Source: Algoriphagus boseongensis (GTDB lineage Bacteria; Bacteroidota; Bacteroidia; Cytophagales; Cyclobacteriaceae). From it: a stretch of DNA of 64,000 nucleotides. Within the stretch, counting starts at the first letter, position 1. Each line of letters opens with the position of its first letter. A program made the translations under genes and the position numbers. The stretch is taken from assembly GCF_004362805.1 (NCBI RefSeq), contig NZ_SNYF01000008.1, positions 62,001 to 126,000 of the forward strand. Direction: 5' to 3'. This document shows positions 24,460-34,582 of this stretch, one piece after another. The notes under the pieces were generated by a model. It worked only from the letters and a program-made list of their open reading frames with translations. It had not been told where the DNA came from and searched no databases.

Positions 24460-27236
24460 TAGCGGAGAATTTGAATGGTTCCTTTAAGTTCTCGTTCTTT
24501 CAAAGCTGGATCCAAGACATCGAAATAGACTTTTCCGGAATAGAAATAGGTTCCAGCTGGCAAGTCATTTCCATTTTTGTCTTTTCCATCCCATCGGATG
24601 AAAATATCATTTTCGTTGCTCTCCAAGCTGTTGTATCGGAATACTTCAGCGCCCCATCGGTTGACAATAAACAAGTCTACCGCAGTGACGAATCGTGGAC
24701 AGGCTGAGAATGGGTTGTCAAAAGCGATGAAGGTATCGTTATTTCCGTCCCCATTTGGAGTAAATGCATTTGGCAGATTATACACTGGGCAATTGTCCAC
24801 ACAAACTATATTGCTTGGCTCACTTTCATTACCTGATCTGTCAACTGCAGTGATATAGTAGCAGCCTCTATAAGTAGGCAAATTGGTGATTTTAGTGGCA
24901 GTTTGAATAGAAGGATATTCTCCTATCAGATTAAAGGTTCCTTCTTCTCCGTCAGGAGTGAAGTATAATCTATAGCCACTTAGCTCATCGTCGCAATCCC
25001 CAGAGAAATCAGGTTCCCAACTCAGGTCATGTTCAAATCTATTAGAACCACAAGGCTGCTCAGCTACAAATGCTGCGCATTCCGGACCTTCAAAAGTCAA
25101 TACAGGCGCGCAAGGTAGTCTGTTGTCGTCCGGCTTTGCACAAGTAATCTGGGACTTGTTTTCCAGAGGATATACCAAACCGTCTACATTGTAGGCCCCT
25201 TTGGTAATCACATAATAGCAGTAGTCTAATTCCTTCTTAAGCGGTACTCCATTAAAGCTGCCGTCATCCAAGTATTTGAAACCACCTGTGGTAACGTCTA
25301 CCTCGGCAATTTTTACAAAGGTATCCTCGTCTTGGGCGGCTGCGTCGGTTCTATTTCTCCACACTTCATGTTTGTATTGAGAAATTTGATTGTTCCAAGG
25401 CACGTTGAAGGCCCATTTCAGTTCAATTGCCTCGTTAATAATGGTAGGTTCCAGCCTTACAGAAGAAGCCGAAGAGGAAGTATCAATTTTTATATTTTGA
25501 TCCAGCAAGACCACTTTATAATTGTATACCAGATTCTCCGTATTCAGTCCCGTATCTGTGAAAAGAGTATCTGAAGTTATTCCTAGGGAAGTTCTGTTTT
25601 GTGTTCCGGTAAACCCTTCACTTCGAAGTAATTCATAGGTATACGGGCCAGGAAACTGAGTTTTGTCTATGTCATATGGAGGGGTCCATTTTACGAAAAT
25701 CTCACCTGTTTGCGTATCAGTTGCTTCAATACTCACATTGGTAATGATTGGGACATCGACATCGATAGTGATACAGATTTCTTCTGAAACGATACTTTGA
25801 CCAGAGCGAGGGTCAGGGAATGCCGCCACGAGTCTATAGCAATAAGTATTACCTGGAGCTAAACCTTCGCCTCCGTTTAAATCAGTAAAATTGAAGGTTT
25901 TCATATCGGTAATTCCCACCAATTCATAACCAGCTCGAATTCCCGTTTCGCAAGAATCTGGGACATAAGGGTCAGAGTTGATTCTTCTCCAGATTTGCAT
26001 TTCTGAAGCAGAATTGGCACAAACGTAAGGATCCCACTTCAGCTCCACCGTTCTACCTGGCTGCTGGATCAAGTCATCCCAAACGGGAGGAGGACCCACT
26101 ACTTTAATTCTCCACGTCTGTATATCTACCAATGAAGGGCCTGATCTTGGTTGATCGGAGATACGAACTCGGACGTCATATTCTCTCGCTCTTACGTGGT
26201 TGCAGACAGTTTGCCATTTGAAATTGACAATTCCAGGCTGTGGTTGGAAAGTGTTTTTAGGCGAATAATCGGCCGGAGAAGCATTAATTTCTATAGGTTC
26301 TCCATAAACTTCAATTTTTATTGGATCCCCATCTGGGTCGGAGCCTTGGATAATCTCTTCGATCAAAGTTCCTGCTTCCACGCATAGATCGGGAGGTAAA
26401 ATCAGCTCAGGCCTTCTGTTATTTGAGTTTTCAATGATGATTTGCATGTCTCGGACCACATATCCGATTTGCTCAAATTTCCCGTCTATTTTTCTCCACT
26501 CGATAATTCTAAAGGCCACATTAAACTGGCCAGCGGTACCAGGCGCATCCCAGATCAAATCCCCGAAAACCGGATCAATACCTAAAACAGCGGGAGTTGA
26601 TCCATCTTGTTTGCTTTTGCTGAATTCAGCATTTGCTGGGCTTCTGTAGTTGTTAACTTCTCTTTGAAAAGCCTGCTTGGGGATGTCCATGACATAGGAA
26701 AGGCTGTCTCCATCTGGATCATAAGCACCTGGATTGTGGATATAGCGGACATTTACAGCTCCATTGTCTACTGGAGGAATGGTCAAAACTGGAGAATTAT
26801 TAACTCCGATAAATGGATCGATGTTGATTTCAGTTTCAACATAAAAAGGGGTTTCCACCGAATTATCCATGTTTAGGGTCAAATCATTTCGGTTGAATTC
26901 CTGAAATCGGATTTTGTATCTTCCCGGACCCTGAAAAGTATGGGTAATTACGAAAGTGTTTTTTTCAATTTGGTCACCCAAGTCTTCTACCAAAGAAAAA
27001 TCACTTTCTGTATTCAATTGCTCTTCTCTTCCATCTCCGAAGTTGATTCTTCCGGGACCAAAGACCACACTGGATCTCGTATCTGTATAACCTACCACCG
27101 TAATTCGGTAAGTTAAGGTTTGCACAGAAATTCGCTCAGCGATAATTTCACCTGCCCGAATGTGTGTTGCAAAAGATTCTATTACTATCCCAAATAGGGA
27201 AATGAAAAATGCAACAAGCGAAAGTTTAAGCTTCAT
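24459..27236 (-). CDS. gliding motility-associated C-terminal domain protein, fibronectin-rich
   Basis: Secreted surface protein of 925 residues. ATG 27236 gives a signal peptide ending near SFA; the upstream ATG 27335 adds 33 unsupported residues. The N-terminal third resembles a PKD/cadherin-like region (HNPGAYDPDGDSLSYVMDIP near 170-190). Several fibronectin-type repeats follow, with the Y-L-R-S / Y-x-V-V pattern. The C-terminal 95 residues form the CHU_C/gliding module: LPNAFTPNGDGNNDTF, VDLFIVNRWG, WDGKDKNGNDLPAGTYFY, ending KGTIQILR. This module directs export through the type IX system in this phylum. Probable adhesin or matrix protein; ligand unknown. Confidence 0.9.
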   Translation of the reverse strand: MKLKLSLVAFFISLFGIVIESFATHIRAGEIIAERISVQTLTYRITVVGYTDTRSSVVFGPGRINFGDGREEQLNTESDFSLVEDLGDQIEKNTFVITHTFQGPGRYKIRFQEFNRNDLTLNMDNSVETPFYVETEINIDPFIGVNNSPVLTIPPVDNGAVNVRYIHNPGAYDPDGDSLSYVMDIPKQAFQREVNNYRSPANAEFSKSKQDGSTPAVLGIDPVFGDLIWDAPGTAGQFNVAFRIIEWRKIDGKFEQIGYVVRDMQIIIENSNNRRPELILPPDLCVEAGTLIEEIIQGSDPDGDPIKIEVYGEPIEINASPADYSPKNTFQPQPGIVNFKWQTVCNHVRAREYDVRVRISDQPRSGPSLVDIQTWRIKVVGPPPVWDDLIQQPGRTVELKWDPYVCANSASEMQIWRRINSDPYVPDSCETGIRAGYELVGITDMKTFNFTDLNGGEGLAPGNTYCYRLVAAFPDPRSGQSIVSEEICITIDVDVPIITNVSIEATDTQTGEIFVKWTPPYDIDKTQFPGPYTYELLRSEGFTGTQNRTSLGITSDTLFTDTGLNTENLVYNYKVVLLDQNIKIDTSSSASSVRLEPTIINEAIELKWAFNVPWNNQISQYKHEVWRNRTDAAAQDEDTFVKIAEVDVTTGGFKYLDDGSFNGVPLKKELDYCYYVITKGAYNVDGLVYPLENKSQITCAKPDDNRLPCAPVLTFEGPECAAFVAEQPCGSNRFEHDLSWEPDFSGDCDDELSGYRLYFTPDGEEGTFNLIGEYPSIQTATKITNLPTYRGCYYITAVDRSGNESEPSNIVCVDNCPVYNLPNAFTPNGDGNNDTFIAFDNPFSACPRFVTAVDLFIVNRWGAEVFRYNSLESNENDIFIRWDGKDKNGNDLPAGTYFYSGKVYFDVLDPALKERELKGTIQILR

Positions 27237-27556
27237 GTTGGTCGACTTTGGTCTTTGTATTTCTGAAAACGCCCCAGCTTTGGGAAAAGTTACTGAAGCT
27301 ATATTCAAAATCTTAATTCCGTTTACGGATTTCACTCAAGAAAGGAGAAAATCAGGTGTTTTTCAAACAATAAAAATAAACACTCTGTTGGGAAGAAGAT
27401 TAAAAACAGTAGAAAAGGTGAAGAGATGTCTTATTTAGAACAATTTAAAATAGACGAGTGGTAGGTGATTCGATTGTTTGCTGTCACTACTGCTTGTAAA
27501 TTTGGCCGCAATATTTAAGCAAAAAGAATTTCTTTATAAACTAATCGTAAACTTGT
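27237..27556. other. 320-base divergent intergenic region upstream of sdhCAB
   Basis: No supported gene. It holds the candidate sdh promoter at 27474-27504 and the 5' region of the divergent gliding-type gene, for which I found no convincing -7/-33 pair. Confidence 0.6.
27474..27504 (+). promoter_or_regulatory. candidate sdhCAB promoter (TTG-N20-TAAATTTG)
   Basis: TTG at 27474-27476, a 20-base spacer and a full TAnnTTTG match at 27497-27504. The predicted start lies about 45 bases before sdhC. Confidence 0.65.
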
Positions 27557-28237
27557 ATGAGTTGGGTTACAAAAACCTTAAGTAGCTCCTTGGGCAGAAA
27601 GTTGATCATGGCCTTGACCGGGCTTTTCCTGATCCTTTTTCTCACAGGTCACGTTTCTGGAAACATGCTTCTTTTCAAAGGAGATGGTGGTGAGGCATTT
27701 AATATCTATGCCAAATTCATGACTACCAATCCTGCAGTAAAGTTGCTTTCCTATTTGACCTACATCTCTGTGATCGGTCACGTGATTTATTCCATTGTAC
27801 TTTCCCAGAAAAACAAATCAGCTCGTCCGATCGGTTATGCTGAATCCAAAGCCTCAACTAGCAGCGCTTGGAATTCCAGAAATATGGGGGTTTTGGGTAC
27901 AATCATTTTAATTTTCTTGGTCGTCCACCTTCAAGGGTTCTGGGCAAAAATGCATTGGGGAGAAGTTCCAATGGTTACCTACGGTGAAGAGGAATACAAA
28001 AATCTTTACCTAATCGTCAACGAGGCCTTCAAACAAGAATGGTTGGTTGCCTTATATGTGATTTCCATGGGTTTCTTAGGATTTCACTTGTCTCATGGTT
28101 TTGCCTCTGCATTTCAAACCTTGGGATTGAATCACAAGAAATATACTCCGGCAATCCAGGCTATTGGCAAAGTCTATAGCATCTTGGTTCCTGTGCTCTT
28201 CGCAGCCATGCCTCTTTACATTTATTTCACTAGCTAA
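27557..28237 (+). CDS. sdhC: succinate dehydrogenase cytochrome b subunit
   Basis: Membrane anchor of complex II, 226 residues with five helices, the single-anchor (type B) form that replaces SdhC plus SdhD in Bacteroidota and Firmicutes. Histidines suited to bind two b hemes occur in the helices (TGHVSGN near 32, VIGHVIYS near 75, VVHLQGF near 122, [11 protein letters not shown] near 175). The N-terminal segment [13 protein letters not shown] is typical of the family. First of three tightly spaced genes. Confidence 0.94.
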   Translation: MSWVTKTLSSSLGRKLIMALTGLFLILFLTGHVSGNMLLFKGDGGEAFNIYAKFMTTNPAVKLLSYLTYISVIGHVIYSIVLSQKNKSARPIGYAESKASTSSAWNSRNMGVLGTIILIFLVVHLQGFWAKMHWGEVPMVTYGEEEYKNLYLIVNEAFKQEWLVALYVISMGFLGFHLSHGFASAFQTLGLNHKKYTPAIQAIGKVYSILVPVLFAAMPLYIYFTS

Positions 28238-28251
28238 TCTATCGTCCCAAT

Positions 28252-30186
28252 ATGATACTAGATTCAAAAATACCTGCTGGCCCTTTAGCTGAAAAATGGA
28301 CTAAGCATAAGTTTACCAGTAAACTGGTCAATCCAGCGAACAAAAGAAAATACGATGTAATTGTAGTGGGAACTGGTTTGGCAGGAGCTTCAGCAGCAGC
28401 CTCTTTGGCTGAGTTGGGGTACAATGTCAAAGCATTTTGTTTCCAGGATAGCCCGAGGAGAGCGCACTCCATTGCTGCTCAGGGTGGAATAAATGCTGCA
28501 AAAAATTATCAAAATGACGGCGACTCTGTCTATAGACTTTTCTATGACACCATTAAAGGTGGAGACTATAGAGCAAGAGAGGCCAATGTTTACCGTCTTG
28601 CTGAGGTTTCAGTAAATATCATCGACCAATGCGTAGCGCAAGGTGTTCCTTTCGCAAGAGAATATGGAGGACTTTTAGCTAACCGATCTTTTGGTGGTGC
28701 TCAGGTTTCCAGAACATTCTACGCACGTGGTCAAACGGGACAGCAATTGCTTTTGGGAGCTTATTCTGCTTTGAGCAGACAAGTTGCCGCCGGTAAGGTT
28801 AAACTATATCCACGTACTGAAATGATGGACGTAGTGGTGATCGATGGACAGGCGAAAGGTATCGTTACTAGAAATCTGATTACTGGTGCGGTAGAAACCC
28901 ATGCAGCTCACGCAGTATTACTTTGCACAGGTGGATACGGTAACGTATTCTTCTTGTCAACCAATGCAATGGGTTCCAATGTGACAGCGGCTTGGAGAGC
29001 TCACAAGCGCGGTGCTTACTTTGCGAACCCTTGCTTTACTCAAATTCACCCAACTTGTATTCCTGTTTCTGGGGATCATCAATCCAAGTTGACTTTGATG
29101 TCTGAATCTCTCCGAAATGATGGTAGAGTTTGGGTGCCAAGAACACAGGAAATTGCGGATAAGCTTCGTAAGGGCCAGATCAAGGCAAACGACATCAAAG
29201 ATGAGGACAGAGATTACTTCTTGGAAAGAAAGTACCCATCTTTTGGAAACTTGGTTCCTCGTGACGTGGCTTCCAGAAATGCAAAATATGTCTGCGACGA
29301 AGGTCGTGGCGTAAACGAGACTGGAGAAGCAGTATTCTTGGATTTCAGAGATGCTATCAAAAGAGACGGCCGAGATGTAATCGAGCAAAAGTATGGTAAC
29401 CTTTTTGACATGTATAAGCAGATTACAGGAGAAGATCCTTATCAAGTTCCGATGATGATTTATCCTGCTGTTCACTACACCATGGGTGGCCTTTGGGTGG
29501 ATTACAACCTGATGACTACGGTCCCTGGCTTGTATGCACTTGGAGAAGCTAACTTCTCAGATCATGGAGCCAACAGACTTGGAGCTTCAGCTTTGATGCA
29601 AGGCTTGGCTGATGGTTACTTTGTGATTCCTTATACTCTTGGTGACTATTTGGCTTCTATTCCGCCTAAGAAAGTGGAAGAAAACCATCCTGAATTTGAA
29701 AAGGCAAAGGCAGATGTTAAGGCAAGAATTCAAAAATTACTCAGCATCAATGGTTCCAAAACTGTGGATTACTTCCATAAGAGATTGGGTAAAATCATGT
29801 GGAATGAGTGCGGAATGGCCAGAACTGAGGAAGGTTTGAAGAAAGCTAAGGCGGATATTCAGGCTCTAAAGAAAGAATTCTGGTCTGATGTTAAAATATT
29901 AGGAACCAATGAAGAACTCAATCAATCTTTGGAAAAGGCACACCGAGTGGCGGATTTTATTGAATTGGGAGAGTTGATGGTCGATGATGCTTTGAACAGA
30001 AATGAATCTTGCGGAGGACACTTCCGTGAGGAATACCAGACTCCAGAAGGCGAGGCTTTGCGAGATGACGAAAATTTCGCTTACGTGGCTGCCTGGAAAT
30101 ATATGGGCGAAGGAGTACAGGAAGAGCTAAATAAAGAGCCTCTTGTTTTCGAAAATGTGAAACTTACCCAGCGCTCATACAAATAA
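28252..30186 (+). CDS. sdhA: succinate dehydrogenase/fumarate reductase flavoprotein subunit
   Basis: Catalytic subunit of complex II, 644 residues. The FAD-binding [17 protein letters not shown] is near 40-56, AAQGGINAA near 77-85 (covalent-FAD His in RRAHSIAAQ just before), and the active-site HYTMGG and [12 protein letters not shown] segments occur near 410-450. It couples succinate oxidation to quinone reduction through SdhB and SdhC. 14 bases from sdhC and 30 from sdhB. Confidence 0.97.
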   Translation: MILDSKIPAGPLAEKWTKHKFTSKLVNPANKRKYDVIVVGTGLAGASAAASLAELGYNVKAFCFQDSPRRAHSIAAQGGINAAKNYQNDGDSVYRLFYDTIKGGDYRAREANVYRLAEVSVNIIDQCVAQGVPFAREYGGLLANRSFGGAQVSRTFYARGQTGQQLLLGAYSALSRQVAAGKVKLYPRTEMMDVVVIDGQAKGIVTRNLITGAVETHAAHAVLLCTGGYGNVFFLSTNAMGSNVTAAWRAHKRGAYFANPCFTQIHPTCIPVSGDHQSKLTLMSESLRNDGRVWVPRTQEIADKLRKGQIKANDIKDEDRDYFLERKYPSFGNLVPRDVASRNAKYVCDEGRGVNETGEAVFLDFRDAIKRDGRDVIEQKYGNLFDMYKQITGEDPYQVPMMIYPAVHYTMGGLWVDYNLMTTVPGLYALGEANFSDHGANRLGASALMQGLADGYFVIPYTLGDYLASIPPKKVEENHPEFEKAKADVKARIQKLLSINGSKTVDYFHKRLGKIMWNECGMARTEEGLKKAKADIQALKKEFWSDVKILGTNEELNQSLEKAHRVADFIELGELMVDDALNRNESCGGHFREEYQTPEGEALRDDENFAYVAAWKYMGEGVQEELNKEPLVFENVKLTQRSYK

Positions 30187-30216
30187 TCAATCTTGAACTC
30201 GTAGACTAGAAGCGAT

Positions 30217-30966
30217 ATGAAACTGACTTTGAAAATTTGGAGACAAAAGAATGCATCTGATAAAGGTGGTTTTGTAACCTACCCTGTGGATGGCGTTTCC
30301 AAAGACATGTCCTTTTTGGAAATGTTGGATGTGTTGAATGAGCAATTGACCGAAAAAGGAGAGGACCCGGTTCACTTTGACCACGACTGCCGTGAAGGTA
30401 TCTGTGGAATGTGTTCCTTGTATATCAACGGAAAACCTCATGGACCATTGCAGACGACTACTTGTCAGCTGCACATGAGATCATTCAATGATGGAGAAAC
30501 AATCACCATCGAACCTTGGAGAGCTAAGGCTTTCCCGGTGGTAAAAGATTTGGTTGTTAATAGATCTGCATTTGATAGAATCATCCAGGCAGGTGGATAT
30601 ATCTCCGTTAGAACTGGTGGTGTACCTGATGCCAATGAGATTCCAATTCCAAAAACCATTGCTGACCTAGCAATGGATGCAGCTCAGTGTATTGGTTGTG
30701 GAGCTTGCGTAGCAGCTTGTAAAAACGCATCTGCAATGCTCTTCACCTCTGCGAAAATTTCTCAGCTAGCCTTGTTGCCTCAAGGTCAGGTGGAAAGAAA
30801 AACCAGAGCGGAGAAAATGGTTGCTCAGATGGATGCTGAAGGATTTGGAGCATGTACCAATACCGGTGCTTGCGAAGCTGAATGCCCTAAGGGAATTTCC
30901 ATTACCAACATTGCCAGAATGAACAGAGAATACTTCTCTGCTGTAGTGAGCAGTGACAATGTTTAA
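30217..30966 (+). CDS. sdhB: succinate dehydrogenase iron-sulfur subunit
   Basis: Electron-transfer subunit of complex II, 249 residues. The [2Fe-2S] site is [15 protein letters not shown] near 57-71 with a further Cys in TTTCQLH. The C-terminal half has [11 protein letters not shown] and [12 protein letters not shown] for the other two clusters. Ends the sdhCAB operon before a clear terminator. Confidence 0.97.
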   Translation: MKLTLKIWRQKNASDKGGFVTYPVDGVSKDMSFLEMLDVLNEQLTEKGEDPVHFDHDCREGICGMCSLYINGKPHGPLQTTTCQLHMRSFNDGETITIEPWRAKAFPVVKDLVVNRSAFDRIIQAGGYISVRTGGVPDANEIPIPKTIADLAMDAAQCIGCGACVAACKNASAMLFTSAKISQLALLPQGQVERKTRAEKMVAQMDAEGFGACTNTGACEAECPKGISITNIARMNREYFSAVVSSDNV

Positions 30967-30985
30967 AATGAATTAATAAAATTGA

Positions 30986-31011
30986 AAGCCGGGATTAATC
31001 CCGGCTTTTTT
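30986..31011 (+). terminator. sdhCAB terminator
   Basis: AGCCGGGATTAATCCCGGCT, a fully paired hairpin with a minimal loop, followed by TTTTTT, 20 bases after sdhB. Confidence 0.92.
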
Positions 31012-31030
31012 CATTTAAACCCTCTTTCTC

Positions 31031-31471
31031 ATGAATAATTTCCAGGTTTTTTCTTCCCACAATCCTTTATCAATGGCTCAAAGAGAGCTAGTCGCAGATT
31101 TCTTGGTTGAAGAGTTAGCGGAATTTGGAGATCCAAAAGAAGCGGTTTTGAAGTGTTTGAATTTTGCAATGGCAGATCCTTCGGGATTGGGGGGCTTAGT
31201 TATTCTAGTGGGAGACTTCAGTAACCTTGATGGAGCTTTGGTTTTAAATAAAACAGGGATGTCTGAATACATCCCTGAAAATATCCTGGTCTATTTTGCT
31301 GTGTCAAAAGACAAAAGAGGACAAGGTTTGGGAAAAGCTATGCTGGATTTTTTGTTGGGCCAGATCGAAGGAAGTATAGCCTTGCATGTAGAACCAAATA
31401 ATCCTGCAAAAGCACTTTACGAAAGACTAGGCTTTACAAATAAGTACCTTGAAATGAGGTTGACTCGGTAA
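31031..31471 (+). CDS. GNAT family N-acetyltransferase
   Basis: Single GNAT domain of 146 residues. The pyrophosphate loop KRGQGLGKAML is near 95-105, followed by LHVEPNNPAKALYERLGF near 116-133, the usual motif B region. It begins 20 bases after the sdh terminator and ends abutting the convergent diheme cytochrome gene. Substrate unknown. Confidence 0.88.
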   Translation: MNNFQVFSSHNPLSMAQRELVADFLVEELAEFGDPKEAVLKCLNFAMADPSGLGGLVILVGDFSNLDGALVLNKTGMSEYIPENILVYFAVSKDKRGQGLGKAMLDFLLGQIEGSIALHVEPNNPAKALYERLGFTNKYLEMRLTR

Positions 31472-32569
31472 TTATTTTGATTTTTCCATGGAGTTGATCC
31501 ATTCCCGAATGAGCTCGACGCCTTCTTTATGAATAGAAGTTCTGCCTAATTCAGGCATTGCTACTCCGATTTCGGTACTGTTCATTCTATGGGTAAGAAT
31601 GGATTCATCAGCCTTACCCGGAACAATATCATACTTGAAACTTCCTGCTCCTTTCCCTGCTGCTACAGGTGTTTTGTTTACACCTAGCTTTAAAGGCTCT
31701 TTTTCATCATAGGTTAGGAATAATCCTGAAGTGCTGGCTGGACCTTCTGCACGATGGCAATGGGAGCAATTGATGTCCAAATAGGCTTTAGCCCGCTCGT
31801 CTAAAGCTTGCCCTTTGTCCTCATAATTGATCAGGCTTGGATGATTTTCAGGAGAATCAAAACCTTCCAACTTTTCTAGTTTGGCCCAGTGAACAAGCTG
31901 ATTTTCCATTTCCATTCCATAATCCAGAGTATTATTCAAATGCTTGATTTGAACGCCTATTGGAGCTAAAGCTTCATTTTTATTATGGCAGCTTTTGCAT
32001 TGGTTTTTGTTTGGAACCAAGTAATTGATCACTTGCTCTTTTCCATTGTAATCGATAAATGAAACCTCAGTTTCAGCTCCGACGATTTTTAAAACGGCAT
32101 CGGTTTGTTCCTCATTCCAAAGGTAAGGGTAAGCTTGCCAGCCTTTTGTCTCATGAATCATAAGCCTCGTTTCAATGATTCTTCTTCCATTTTCAGGTTT
32201 TCTGAAATCTGTAGGGTAGTAGAAGTTTTTGATCAAAATTGTACCAACTGGAAACTCCAATTCTCCATCCACCAAATTGGCTTTTGTTCCCTCTGGAAAA
32301 TGGATAAATCGGCTTTTCCAGGCATAATCAGTGAAAAGAGAAGAGGCAGGATTGTAATAAATGATTTCTTCAGAAGGGCTAAGTAAATTCATTTCTCCTT
32401 CGAAAAACCCATACGTAGAAAGTCTTCGGTAGGGGTATTCTCCTGTTGCTTCCTCAGGCGCCAAAGCCCTGGAGGGAGCTTTTTCCTTTTCTACTTCTGC
32501 TTTTTGACAGGACAAAAAGCCAGCGGAAAAAATCAGGAGTGTTCCAATTCCAAGTAATATCCTTCTCAT
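31472..32569 (-). CDS. SO2930-family diheme c-type cytochrome, lipoprotein
   Basis: Exported protein of 365 residues with lipobox FLSC (Cys21). Two heme c sites are visible: CKSCH at 191-195 and CSHCH at 268-272. The N-terminal 180 residues are a non-heme region (YRRLSTYGFFEG, YNPASSLFTDYAWKSRF, FPVGTILIKNFYYP) that characterises the SO2930/HNE_0200 family (TIGR03806). A C-terminal RMNSTEIGVAMPELGR segment may supply an axial Met. Families TIGR03806 and TIGR03805 are known to occur as neighbours, and here a TIGR03805-like gene lies 12 bases upstream. Function of the pair is unknown. Confidence 0.9.
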   Translation of the reverse strand: MRRILLGIGTLLIFSAGFLSCQKAEVEKEKAPSRALAPEEATGEYPYRRLSTYGFFEGEMNLLSPSEEIIYYNPASSLFTDYAWKSRFIHFPEGTKANLVDGELEFPVGTILIKNFYYPTDFRKPENGRRIIETRLMIHETKGWQAYPYLWNEEQTDAVLKIVGAETEVSFIDYNGKEQVINYLVPNKNQCKSCHNKNEALAPIGVQIKHLNNTLDYGMEMENQLVHWAKLEKLEGFDSPENHPSLINYEDKGQALDERAKAYLDINCSHCHRAEGPASTSGLFLTYDEKEPLKLGVNKTPVAAGKGAGSFKYDIVPGKADESILTHRMNSTEIGVAMPELGRTSIHKEGVELIREWINSMEKSK

Positions 32570-32581
32570 TACGATTATTAA

Positions 32582-33877
32582 TTAAGGGATTTGAAGAAAG
32601 CTAAGGTTGGTGGTTACCGATACCTTACAGTTTTGGAATTTTTGGTAATCATCAAAGGAATCAATTTTGTCCTCGCCTTCCATCAAGTAAAACCTTGAGA
32701 ATCTCAATCCCTCCATATTCTCACTGATACATATTTTCATGGGATTGGAGTCAATGGTTTTACTCAAATTCTCATCCCAGATTCCATCGTAGACAATGTC
32801 TTGAGCTTTTCCAAAACCATGCGCATTATAAACAGCTACCATTTTCCCCAATTCACGGGTAAAATCCGGAATTGAAAAACTTTTCCTTTCGTAGGAATTA
32901 TCATGCACATAGATTCCAGTAGTATAAGGAGACCAGTTTGGAGCCTCTGCTGGAAATCCTGTGACTTGATAACTAGCGATAGCCACCCCCACAGTTTTAT
33001 TTCGGTGAATTTTATTGCCGAAAATTTCCACATCCTTGGCTGCCAAAAGCACAATCCCAGATCCTGGAGGGATCATGGTTACGGTATTTCCGTTAGGATC
33101 TTCCCCTATAGGAACTGCAAAGTTTTTATGGTTATTGTCGCGGACTTCGTTGTTGTAGATCTTAGTATTTTTCCCATCTGATTTTGGAAGTCCCGGTAAA
33201 TTGAAAACCAAAATCCCTCCCGAGTTATCTCTGGCCACATTTCCAAAGACTTCAGCATTATCGCAGTTTTCGATTTCTATCCCGGCCACATTTCCAAAAG
33301 CAAGAGAGTTTTTCACCACGATGTTTTCAGATTGTCCAACATAGATTCCTGCGTCTTTGGAATGTGAGGCGATGCATTCATCGATGAGTACATTTTTACA
33401 CTGAACAGGATAGATCGCATAAGTCCCGTTTTTTGACTTGTTTCCGTTTGTCCAAGTCACATTAATTCTTCTGAAGGTAATGCCATCAGTATGTTGGGCT
33501 TTGATACCGTCACCCGGAGCATCTTCAATACTTAAATCTTCGATAGTGATTCCCTGACCTACGATTTTTACCCCTTCACCTCCTGATTTCAAATCCTTGA
33601 ATGAGAGTACAGTTTTGTCCATACCAGCACCTTTGATGCTGATGTTTTTCTTATTGTCTAAAATCAATTGGGTGGAAAGGGAATAGAATCCCTCAGGGAT
33701 ATCTATGGTCGTAGAATCTTCGGCAAGAATAAATGCCTCGATGATTTGCTCGGTTTCCTCTGCACTCGCTCTTCGAATTTTGGAAGTATCAAAGGTTTGT
33801 TCAGTTGTGGAGGTTCCACAGGAGTAAATACCTAGCACCATAAGGAGTGCCAGAAGGTAAAAGGATATTCGTTTCAT
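32582..33877 (-). CDS. parallel beta-helix repeat lipoprotein (SO2931/TIGR03805-like)
   Basis: Exported protein of 431 residues. ATG 33877 gives a signal peptide with lipobox YSC (Cys20); ATG 33904 would add nine residues before it. The body is a right-handed beta-helix with PbH1-type turns such as GITIEDLSIEDAPGDGIKA, NVLIDECIASHSKDAGIYVG and NIVVKNSLAFGNVAGIEIENC, resembling polysaccharide-degrading or -binding helices. The gene is 12 bases upstream of the diheme cytochrome and 72 bases downstream of a Crp-like regulator on the same strand. No catalytic residues can be named. Confidence 0.88.
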   Translation of the reverse strand: MKRISFYLLALLMVLGIYSCGTSTTEQTFDTSKIRRASAEETEQIIEAFILAEDSTTIDIPEGFYSLSTQLILDNKKNISIKGAGMDKTVLSFKDLKSGGEGVKIVGQGITIEDLSIEDAPGDGIKAQHTDGITFRRINVTWTNGNKSKNGTYAIYPVQCKNVLIDECIASHSKDAGIYVGQSENIVVKNSLAFGNVAGIEIENCDNAEVFGNVARDNSGGILVFNLPGLPKSDGKNTKIYNNEVRDNNHKNFAVPIGEDPNGNTVTMIPPGSGIVLLAAKDVEIFGNKIHRNKTVGVAIASYQVTGFPAEAPNWSPYTTGIYVHDNSYERKSFSIPDFTRELGKMVAVYNAHGFGKAQDIVYDGIWDENLSKTIDSNPMKICISENMEGLRFSRFYLMEGEDKIDSFDDYQKFQNCKVSVTTNLSFLQIP

Positions 33878-33949
33878 AGGCTTTGGGTCAATTTTAATTG
33901 TCAAAATTACCCTGTATGCCAGTAGAACCTGTTGAGAAAAATCAAATAA

Positions 33950-34513
33950 TCAGATTTTACCTCTTATTCTGGAGAGGGTCTCAATGCTCATATCCAGAAA
34001 AGAGGCGATTTGACCTACGGAGGCTTTATGGATAATTCTTGGTCTGGTTTCCATCAAAGAAAGGTATCGGTCTCTAGCTGATTTAAATTTGGTAAAAATA
34101 AGTTGTTCCTCTAGTGCGATATAATAATGCTCTAGAATAATACGGTAAGCTCTTTCCAAGCTTGGGTGTTTTTCAAAAAGCTCCAATAATCTGGCGTGAC
34201 TGATTTTACCGACCGAGGAGGATTCCATGGCTTCAATGTTTTCATAACCTGGTTGCCTGGAAATAAAGGAGTACATCGAGGTGGTAAATTCTCCTTCCAA
34301 AGCAAATGAAACGGTAATGTCTTTATTGTCTTTGAAATAAAAACTCCTCAAAGATCCTTCTATTACAAAGTAAAGGTGGCTACATACCGAGTCCATTTTT
34401 TCCAACAGATCTCCTCGCTCTACCTGGACTAGCTCCAAGGACTCTGCAAATGCAAGTTTCGCTTTTTCCTCTACTCCGGAAAATCTATTCAGCCGATCCA
34501 GTATTTGTTCCAT
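33950..34513 (-). CDS. Crp/Fnr family transcriptional regulator
   Basis: A 187-residue regulator: an N-terminal cyclic-nucleotide-binding-like beta barrel (GDLLEKMDSVCSHLYFVIEGSLRSFY near 35-60) and a C-terminal winged helix whose recognition region is SVGQIASFLDMSIETLSRIRGKI. Only one Cys is visible in the sensor domain, so it is not an iron-sulfur Fnr. Same strand as the beta-helix/cytochrome pair, directly upstream, and divergent from a porin-like gene, so either could be its target. Confidence 0.9.
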   Translation of the reverse strand: MEQILDRLNRFSGVEEKAKLAFAESLELVQVERGDLLEKMDSVCSHLYFVIEGSLRSFYFKDNKDITVSFALEGEFTTSMYSFISRQPGYENIEAMESSSVGKISHARLLELFEKHPSLERAYRIILEHYYIALEEQLIFTKFKSARDRYLSLMETRPRIIHKASVGQIASFLDMSIETLSRIRGKI

Positions 34514-34582
34514 AGAAAAAATTGAAAGTAAGGATTTCGATTTTCAAACGTTAGTTTTACAAAAATTAAAAGTATTTGATCT

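Noticed and set aside
28957..29475. 172-residue antisense ORF in sdhA
   Set aside because: It lies wholly inside a well supported conserved gene; long antisense frames are expected in biased coding DNA.
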